Source: Desmodesmus armatus (lineage: Eukaryota > Chlorophyta > Chlorophyceae > Sphaeropleales > Scenedesmaceae). Taken from it: DNA of 64,000 nt. The notes beneath the pieces are model-generated. The model saw only the letters and a program-made list of their open reading frames with translations, did not search any database and was not told where the DNA came from. Shown here piece after piece: positions 57,421-64,000 of the stretch; the stretch's first letter is position 1; the number at the start of each line of letters is the position of its first letter. The stretch is from assembly GCA_007449985.2 (NCBI GenBank), contig VIIQ02000110.1, forward strand, positions 1 to 64,000. The letters run 5' to 3'. Made by a program: the position numbers and the translations under genes.

Positions 57421-58519
57421 CTCTTTGTTGCATGTTGAGACTACACCGAATGTTGCACAATTCCCGGCCCGCTAAAATGAACACACGCGGTTTCCAACAG
57501 CAGGGGCCTCGCATGCTCCATTTAGCTACACCAACGCATTGCGGAGGTTTTGCAATCGATTATAAGCTTGTCGGATCGGCCATTGCGGGCCTGTGGCTAA
57601 AGCAGTGTGCACCGGAAACGTGTACAGTTAGCGATGGAGGCACGATAGCGCTTATAAGTCTGAGAAATGAACTGATATATAAGTAGAACACATTTTGGCC
57701 TGTCTGTGGGACCAAGCCATGCGGCCACACAGACGAAGCTGGTAGTCACACGGGCTGCATGTCAACTTCAACGGCCCTCGCCGTGGCAGACAGTTAGTGC
57801 ACACAATGTTCCACGACGTGCAGACGTCGTCGTGTTGCTGCCAAGCAAGCCAAAAATGCACGCTATGTGGGCAGGCGATCAGTTCAGGCTGCAGGGTTGT
57901 GCACGGCACATCTAGATCTGCTGATCTGCAGCCACAACTGCATTGCCACAGATCAGGACAAGGCAACGTTGCTGCAGCTTCTCAGGCACAGTAAAGATAA
58001 GAATGTGCTGGACCAGCAAGGCCTGGCTGCCTGCACTGCAGCACAGCAGCCGCCGGCAGAACAGCAACAGCAGCAGCACCCCATCGTAGCCCCATCATCA
58101 GCCAGCACCAGGCGATCCCAGCGTGTGCAAGCACAGTTGGATCAACAGCAGCAGCAACAACAACAGCAGCAGGATCCAAGTGCCAGTCGCAAACGCCAGG
58201 AGCAACCAAGTTACAGCAGCACTGCAACCACCTGATGCCACACACTTGACAGCACAACAACCAACACACAGCATGGCACCAAACGCCCAGCAACACACCG
58301 CACAGCGCACTCTTGCGTTTGCACGCAAGCATTGGCTGCTGTGGATTGCAACAGCAGCCCAGCTGGTGGCCAACATGCATGCATACGGCTGGTGTCAGCG
58401 TGTAGCACTGGGAGCCACAAATAGCCCCTGCGGCGTGACATGCGGCAGCTCAACGGCTGCGGCATGACAGGCGGCAGCCAAAAACAACGGCAGCTCAACA
58501 TGCTTACTTCATCTCTGGT
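57421..58519. repeat. 1.1 kb direct repeat, left copy
   Basis: It starts at TTGCATGTTGAGACTAC and ends at CTTCATCTCTGGTTT; the right copy is 59448-60517. The copies are roughly 93-95% alike, with small indels. Both hold a conserved 122-codon Gln-rich ORF. No TG...CA LTR ends or target duplication could be made out. Confidence 0.85.
57867..58235 (+). CDS. Gln-rich ORF in the left 1.1 kb repeat, unknown function
   Basis: The 122 codons contain TLLQLLRHSKDKNVLDQQG, a Q5 and a Q10 run and a basic SRKRQ patch. The same ORF, with a handful of substitutions and no frameshift, is in the right repeat (59892-60260). In another frame just upstream a KCTLCGQAISSGC Cys pattern is seen. The start is not ATG-secured, so this may be an exon of a larger repeat-borne gene. 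Confidence 0.3.
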   Translation: MGRRSVQAAGLCTAHLDLLICSHNCIATDQDKATLLQLLRHSKDKNVLDQQGLAACTAAQQPPAEQQQQQHPIVAPSSASTRRSQRVQAQLDQQQQQQQQQQDPSASRKRQEQPSYSSTATT

Positions 58520-58549
58520 TTCACTGGCTTCCTACTTATTCCGTGAGGA

Positions 58550-61500
58550 TCAGGCATCATCGTCTGTCTCGTAGCTGCTGCTGCTGACATCCCCTTCCAA
58601 CGCTGCCATAAGTTCGTCCTCATCATCACCATCCAGCCCGCCGACCCCATCGCTGCCCTCGTCCCCTTCCTCAAACTCTCCCTCGTCTATGGAGATGTCA
58701 AGCTCGTCAGGGTCGATGCCGGCAGCCATGGCCTCTTCGTAGAGGTCGGCAAACTCCTCACGTAATGCGTTGACAGCTTCTTCATCAAGGTCTGAAGCAC
58801 CTGCGACAGCAGGATGTGGCAGGATCAAAGTTCATTAGCAGGGCGCACTGTGGGGTAGGCAAATTGCGCACGCAGTGCGTTGACGGCTTCTTCATCGAGA
58901 TCGGAAGCACCTGATACAGTGGTGGGACACAGCACAATTCATCCGATGGTGATTGCACAGCAAGGACAGGAGGTGGTTGCGCAGTGTTTTCATAGGGGTG
59001 GGGGAAGAGGTGGCGGCCATGGCCTCTTCGTAGAGATCGGCAAACTCCTCACGCAATGCGTTGACAGCTTCTTCATCCAGGTCTGAAGCACCTGCAGAAA
59101 AGTGGTGGGCAGCACAGTAGGTGATCACTCGTGAGTGACTGCACAACAAGCACGGGAACATAGGTGGATGCGTGCAGACTGAGGGGTGCGGGGGACAGGC
59201 AGAGCCACGGCCTCCTGATAAAGGTTGGCAAACTCCTTGCGCAACGGAGAGGATATGTATGACGACGTGTGCATGGCACGGCGGGTCAATGTCATGTGTG
59301 CATGTTTGTGTGGTGTTTTCTGGCGCTGCAGCTTCAATTGCTGATGCTGTCAGTTGGTCACAGACCTAAACCCTGGTTGGTGGTCTGCTGCTGGCTGGGT
59401 GAAGTCTGCTGCACGCCCTTGACGTGGTCAAGTGGCGTGCAGTCCTGTTTGCATGTTGAGACTACCCCGGATGTTGCACAATTCCCGGCCCGGAAAAGTC
59501 ACACACGCGGTTTCTAAGAGCATGGGCCTACGCATGCCCCAGTTAGCCAGACCAACACATTTCCGAGGTTTTGCGATCAATTATAAGCTTGTCGCATCGG
59601 CCATTGCGTGCCTGTTGGCAAAGCAGTGTGCACCGGAAACGTGTGTACAGTTAGCGATGGAGGCACGATAGCGCCTGTAAGTCTGAGAAAGGAACTGATA
59701 TATGAGTATAATACATTTTGGCCTGTCGGACCTATCCATGCGGCCACACAGACGAAGCTGGTAGTCACACGGGCTGTACGTCAATTCAACGGCCATCGGC
59801 CATCGCCGTGGCAGACAGTTAGTGCACACAATGTTCCAAGACTTGCGGACGTCGTCGTGTTGCTGCCAAGCAAGCCAAAAATGCAAGCTATGTGGGCAGG
59901 CGATCAGTTCAGGCTGCAGGGTTGTGCACGGCACATCTACATCTGCAGATCTGCAGCCACAACTGCATTGCTACAGATCAGGACAAGGTAACGTTGCTGC
60001 AGCTTCTCAGGCACAGTAAAGATAAGAATGTGCTGGACCAGCAAGGCCTGGCTGCCTGCACTGCAGCACAGCAGCTGCCGGCAGAACAGCAACAGCAGCA
60101 GCACCCCATCGTAGCCCCATCATCGGCCAGCACCAGGCGATCCCAGCGTGTGCAAGCACAGTTGGATCAACAGCAGCAGCAACAACAGCAGCAGCAGGAT
60201 CCAAGTGCCAGTCGCAAACGCCAGCAGCAACCAAGTTACAGCAGCACTGCAACCACCTGATGCCACACACTTGACAGCACAACAACCAACACACAGCATG
60301 GCACCAAACGCCCAGCAACACACCACACAGCGCACTCTTGCGTTCGCACGCAAGCATTGGCTGCTGTGGATTGCAACAGCAGCCCAGCTGGTGGCCGACA
60401 TGCATGCCTACGGCTGGTGTCAGCGTATAGCACGGGGAGGCACACATAGCCCCTACAGCGTGACATGCGGCAGCCAAAAACAACGGCAGCTCAACATGCT
60501 TACTTCATCTCTGGTTTTGGTTTGATCTCATAAATTGATTAAAGGATCAACGCTGGTTTTGGGATACGATGTGCTGACGTCGCATCGCTGTAGAGTGCTG
60601 TTGGTACGGTTGGTACACCTTGCTACATTCACACTGCAGTTTCCCAGGACTTAGACCATGGTGCTGCGAGGTTCGGCAAGGCTTTTGCCTGTGTTCACAC
60701 CGGGCCACAACGCACCCAGTGTGAACATCTCCTCCCAAGTTCACCAGGGAGGAGATGTTCACAATGGGTGCTCTGTGGCCCAGTGTGAGCAAAGACAAGG
60801 GGTTGCTGTTCGACCGCAGCGCTGCCTCCAAGCTCAACAGGGCCTTGAAGCACAACAAGACTCTGCTTGAGATGGAGGACACAATGGTAGCAGGTGTGTA
60901 CTGCTACTGGCTGGTGGGTGCTGCGCGCGCACCCACTTGTTTTGGGTGTGTGCCCCTGGTGTGTGTGTGTCAGTAATAATCATGGGCACCGTGGTGTGAG
61001 TGCTCTGGGGTTTGACATGACATTTGCCCCATGTGTGTGTGTATTCTGGACAAATGCTGGTGGCTTGGGCCACAAGGCGGACAATCGCGCATTTGGGTGC
61101 TTTTAGGACTGTTGTCAGCACTGCCATGCAGTACTGCAACTAGTTGCTGAGGGGGGATGCACAGTCTGAGACTGTGGTGCCCTCTCATGGATTACAGGCT
61201 GGTCAGCAGGCATGCATGCAATGCAAGCAGTGAGTGGCAGCCTGAGACACACACTTCAGACATTATGTGCAACAGCGGCTAACTGACGTGGCACCCCTTG
61301 CGTGCGGCTGTTGAGCAACATCCACACAACCGGTAGCACCAAGGGTACCAAAAGTGTGACGTCACACTAGACTGTAGTTGACTACAGTGGCGATTGGTAG
61401 TCACCATTCACAGGGATAGCAAAGCAAGATTATACGAGGCCTCACCTTCGTCTAGCTCATCATCAAGTCCGTCCAGGGCAGCTTGCGCACGTAGGCCATC

Positions 61501-63158
61501 ACCACCCCTCCCTCCACCATCCTCGCCACCATCGTCATCACCCTCCACCCAACCGATAGTACTAAGAGTGTCACACAGTAGAGATGGGTAGTCAAATATG
61601 CAGGGCGAGCAAAGCATGAGGTGAGGCCCCACCTTCATCAAGGTCATCATCCAGACCGTCCAAGGCAGCTTGTGCACGCAGGCCGTCACCACCCCTCCCT
61701 CCACCATCCTCGCCACCTTCGTCATCACCATCGCCCAGGAGGGCCCGCAGCATCCCGCCATCACCATCATCACCGTCTGCATGTGCAGCACGTTCAAATG
61801 GCACACCATAAGTCAAGAGTCGAAATGTCAGGCTCACGACTTGACTTCACTCTATGCATGTGCGATTGTAGCATGATAAAAGGGCTCGCAGCATGCCGCC
61901 GTCGCTATCATCGCCGTCTGCACATGCAGCAAAAAAATCCACGACACACCATTTGTCATGGTCAAGGTTTGACTGGCTCACGGGATCAGGTGCCCAGATT
62001 TGCATGCTCTGCGTGTGCGATTGTGACAGGAGTGGTAAGCTGCTTAGCTGAGAAGGTTCAGGACCAGGGCCTGTCACGTGTGTTCTTGTGTACGCACAGT
62101 CTTGGCAAAGGATGCAAGCGCTGGCACCCGGAATCCCGCCTAGCACTAGCACTAGCACTCTTCGCTTCCGAAGTAAATGATTTACAACAGCCATCCCTCC
62201 AAGTGAGAAATCAAAGCAGGAGGCATCTATAACAGGCAGTACCCAAGGCTGGGACCACGTCAGCATGGCAGCCCACAGAGGACACTGGCGCTTCAAGTAT
62301 CACAAGGAAGGCCCCAAGCTCACCTCCGTCTGACTCATCGCTCTCGTCTTCGTCTTCCTCCTCATCTTCCCCTGCACCATCAGAGCCGTCCTCATCATCC
62401 TCACCAGGGGGCTGACGGCCAACCTAGCAGAAGCAGAAAAACCGGAAACGATTGTGAACCAAAGGCTGGCTTTGTTTCATTGTCCAAGGCTGGGACAATC
62501 GAGCAATTTCCCCACCACCACTCTCACCACCTGCTCAAACCCTCCCCCTTTTACAAGCATGTTTGCAGACATATGACATGCGCGATCTCAGGCAAGGCGC
62601 ACCCACCTCGTACAACCTCACGCTGCTTGAAACGCTGCCTTCTGCCAGGCTGGTGCCCATGTCCACCGCCACAGCAGCCATGTAGGAGTCAGACGGGTCC
62701 AGGCACAGGTCCAACAACGCACGCTCAACCTGGTGGTGGGACAAGATGATGATACCACCACCACCAGCAGCAGCAGGCACACGTGTGAGTGACAGGTAGG
62801 AGCTAGAGGGTCCAGGTAAAGGTTCAACAACACACGCTCAACCTGGCCGCAACACAAACAGCACCAGCACCAGCACCAGTAACAGCAGCAGCCACAGCGT
62901 GAAGGCAGGGGCCATGGCACCACCAGCAGTATCAACTGACGCGAAGCCATCCCCTGGGGCAGTTGCTTACTACACAGTCATTCTCTGCACCCCCTGTCAA
63001 ATTCACCTGCACATTTGCAATCTCGCTGTAGCTGCGTGCATCCAGTATGGCAAAGCTGGTGGCAAGGGCATGCCGCCGTCGCTTGGGCTGCAGCAGTGCA
63101 GCCATCGAGTCGTCCGAGGGCCGCCGCAGCCACGCACACAACACATCGCCACCTGCAC

Positions 63159-63196
<38 letters not shown>

Positions 63197-63736
63197 GCAG
63201 CTGAGTGTGCCGCTGCCTGGAGAGGTTTAGGTTGTAACTGTGTGTTGACATCTGTGAAGCTGCAGGGACGAACCTGGCTATTTGGCTGCACTTCCTGTCG
63301 AAGCACCCCCCTACACACACACACCCTGTGTCTACACACCACCTCAATGCACTGGGACCCTTTCACGTCCACCAGCTTGCCATCCACTGTCCTGTCAGCT
63401 GACTCTGGACCCCTCCTGGGGGGGGTGGGGGTGGGGGTTGGGGGGGTGGGGGTAGGGGGGGTTACCCCTGTGCAGTGCCGGGTGCAGACTCAGTGTGGGA
63501 GCCAGACCCTTCCATTCCCTGCTGGCCGTTCGGCAAGCTGCAACAGATGGTGACATGACGACAATCGCAACCAAAGACAGTGATGGCAGCGGGACTGCGG
63601 CAGTGCTCCCCCTTCTTCGCATGCACGCGTTCTCACCCCCCCCCCCTCCCATGTGTTTACCTGAGCTAAAGGTCATGCTGGTGCCGTCCAGCAACGGCAC
63701 ACTGCGCAGTAGCTTGCGGGTACGCAGGTCCCACAC
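58550..63736 (-). CDS. DCAF1: DCAF1 (VprBP)-like protein, C-terminal exons; 5' part beyond the window
   Basis: Minus-strand exons with matching phases: 63736-63661 (VWDLRTRKLLRSVPLLDGTS), 63152-63007 (GDVLCAWLRRPSDD to YSEIANVQ), 62729-62607 (VERALLDLCLDPSDSYMAAV to VRLYE), 62423-62324 (VGRQPPGEDDEDG, acidic), 61776-61633 (acidic, DGLRAQAALDGLDDDLDEG) and 58800-58550 (GASDLDEEAVNALREEF to the stop). The order matches the last WD-repeat strands and acidic tail of plant and animal DCAF1. DCAF1 is the substrate receptor of CUL4-DDB1 ubiquitin ligases and acts in the nucleus. The last intron is about 2.8 kb and contains one 1.1 kb repeat copy and a long foldback. Several exons have shadow copies. 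Confidence 0.8.
58865..59245 (-). repeat. Three shadows of the DCAF1 last exon, 5' end
   Basis: Copies start after CAG acceptors at 58910 and 59091 (GASDLDEEAVNALREEFADLY, the second extending to EEAMA), and a worn piece lies at 59203-59243. The intact last exon begins at 58800. Confidence 0.85.
59448..60517. repeat. 1.1 kb direct repeat, right copy, inside the DCAF1 intron
   Basis: This is the partner of 57421-58519, in the same orientation. Together the two copies bracket the 930 bp segment holding the DCAF1 last exon and its shadows. Confidence 0.85.
59892..60260 (+). CDS. Gln-rich ORF in the right 1.1 kb repeat, unknown function
   Basis: This 122-codon partner of 57867-58235 differs at only a few residues (for example KATLL versus KVTLL). 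See that entry for content and doubts. Confidence 0.3.
   Translation: MGRRSVQAAGLCTAHLHLQICSHNCIATDQDKVTLLQLLRHSKDKNVLDQQGLAACTAAQQLPAEQQQQQHPIVAPSSASTRRSQRVQAQLDQQQQQQQQQQDPSASRKRQQQPSYSSTATT
60661..60822. other. Long imperfect foldback (hairpin) in the DCAF1 intron
   Basis: Arms 60682-60736 and 60747-60801 pair around a 10-base loop (AAGTTCACCA). The innermost 16 pairs are perfect (GTGAACATCTCCTCCC with its complement), and about 48 of 55 positions pair counting G-U. Weaker pairing continues to about 60661/60822. It looks like an inverted duplication; the right arm runs into an LRR-like reading, LNRALKHNKTLLEMEDTMV, ending at a GTGTGT donor-like site. It could be a small-RNA precursor. Confidence 0.7.
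61446..61561 (-). repeat. Shadow of the DCAF1 acidic exon, downstream copy
   Basis: It reads GWVEGDDDGGEDGGGRGGDG then LRAQAALDGLDDELDEG with a GTGAGG donor, parallel to 61776-61633. Its upstream TTAG acceptor would give the wrong phase, so it is probably unused, or it needs another acceptor. Confidence 0.7.
61880..61917 (-). repeat. Shadow of the DCAF1 acidic exon, 5' end
   Basis: The GTGCAG acceptor and DGDDSDGGMLRALL repeat the first 40 bp of the exon starting at 61776; similarity then stops. Confidence 0.8.
62795..62842 (-). repeat. Shadow of the DCAF1 VERALLDLCLDP exon
   Basis: A CCAG acceptor followed by VERVLLNLYLDPLA duplicates the first 40 bp of the exon at 62729, then decays. Confidence 0.8.
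63157..63202. repeat. (CAG)n microsatellite beside a DCAF1 acceptor
   Basis: About 14 CAG/CAA triplets lie directly upstream (in minus-strand sense) of the exon at 63152, so on the transcript the 3' splice region is a (CUG)n run. Confidence 0.85.
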
Positions 63737-64000
63737 CTGACACAAGTTCAAAAATGCAGTGGCAGCAGCAGTGCTTTGTCAGCCATACCGCCGTACATCA
63801 ATTTAAGAGACTTAGTGCTGTATGCTGGCAGCATGCAGCAGGACAGGCACCCCTACAAATGGTTGCATCATGCACGCGTACGGAGTATCCTGATGTGGAA
63901 GGAAGTGGGACACTCCAGAGAAAGCACTTGTCAGGCCCTGCCTGAACCATGTAACTGTAACAATGACAACAGCAGCAGGGCAGTTACAGTAACCATGTGA
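63737..64000. other. DCAF1 intron and window edge
   Basis: No exon recognised here; it is upstream intron of the minus-strand DCAF1 gene. The gene continues past the right edge. Confidence 0.45.

Noticed and set aside
57421..60517. Direct repeats as LTRs of a retrotransposon
   Set aside because: The interior has DCAF1 exons, no gag/pol, no primer-binding site and no TG...CA ends.
61408..61809. His/Pro-rich plus-strand ORF at 61621-62232
   Set aside because: Antisense of the Asp/Gly-rich acidic exons of DCAF1.

Overview
The window is nuclear DNA of a eukaryote, most likely a chlorophyte green alga. Genes are intron-dense with GTGAGT/GTAAGT donors and CTGCAG acceptors. Proteins are rich in Gln/Ala runs encoded by (CAG)n, TGTAA motifs of the kind chlorophytes use for polyadenylation lie at or just after several stop codons, and the conserved proteins have plant/algal relatives. 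A Chlorophyceae (Sphaeropleales-like) source is my inference. No bacterial operons, CRISPR arrays or rRNA were seen.

Layout. 1-12357: nearly three tandem copies of a 4.29 kb unit carrying a Tc1/mariner/IS630-type DDE transposase on the minus strand. Its apparent spliceosomal intron wholly contains a plus-strand ORF that looks like a PD-(D/E)XK nuclease. Each unit also has a 675 bp module bounded by Tc1-like inverted repeats, and the array stops at the last base of one of these. 12358-14935: mostly non-coding DNA bounded by TGTACACGG/CCGTGTACA palindromes. 15198-15791 (-): a secreted protein exon. 17196-17383 (-): a U2 snRNA gene. 18.2-18.6 kb: LRR remnants. 19719-25421 (+): a large beta-helix plus multi-pass membrane protein. 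26274-30042 (-): a polyQ, C2H2 zinc-finger and NYN-nuclease protein. 30825-37374 (+): an OTUD6B-type deubiquitinase with nine exons. 38584-41311 (+): a small C2-domain protein. 41911-48309 and 49373-56529 (+): two 16-exon tandem paralogs of a secreted L-gulonolactone-oxidase-like flavoprotein. 57.4-60.5 kb: a 1.1 kb direct repeat pair. 58550-63736 (-, running off the right edge): the C-terminal part of a DCAF1 (VprBP) homolog.

Two patterns stand out. First, the nuclease-like ORF nested antisense inside the transposase intron is an unusual arrangement that could be a selfish element within a transposon. Second, four neighbouring unrelated genes (NYN, OTUD6B, C2, DCAF1) are littered with partial tandem copies of their own exons, complete with splice sites ('shadow exons'). 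The intact exon chain still gives a continuous reading frame in each. Several one-base losses in homopolymers (array copies 1 and 2, beta-helix gene) look like long-read assembly errors or very recent decay. All exon joins were worked out by eye from splice signals and phase; no alignment was run.
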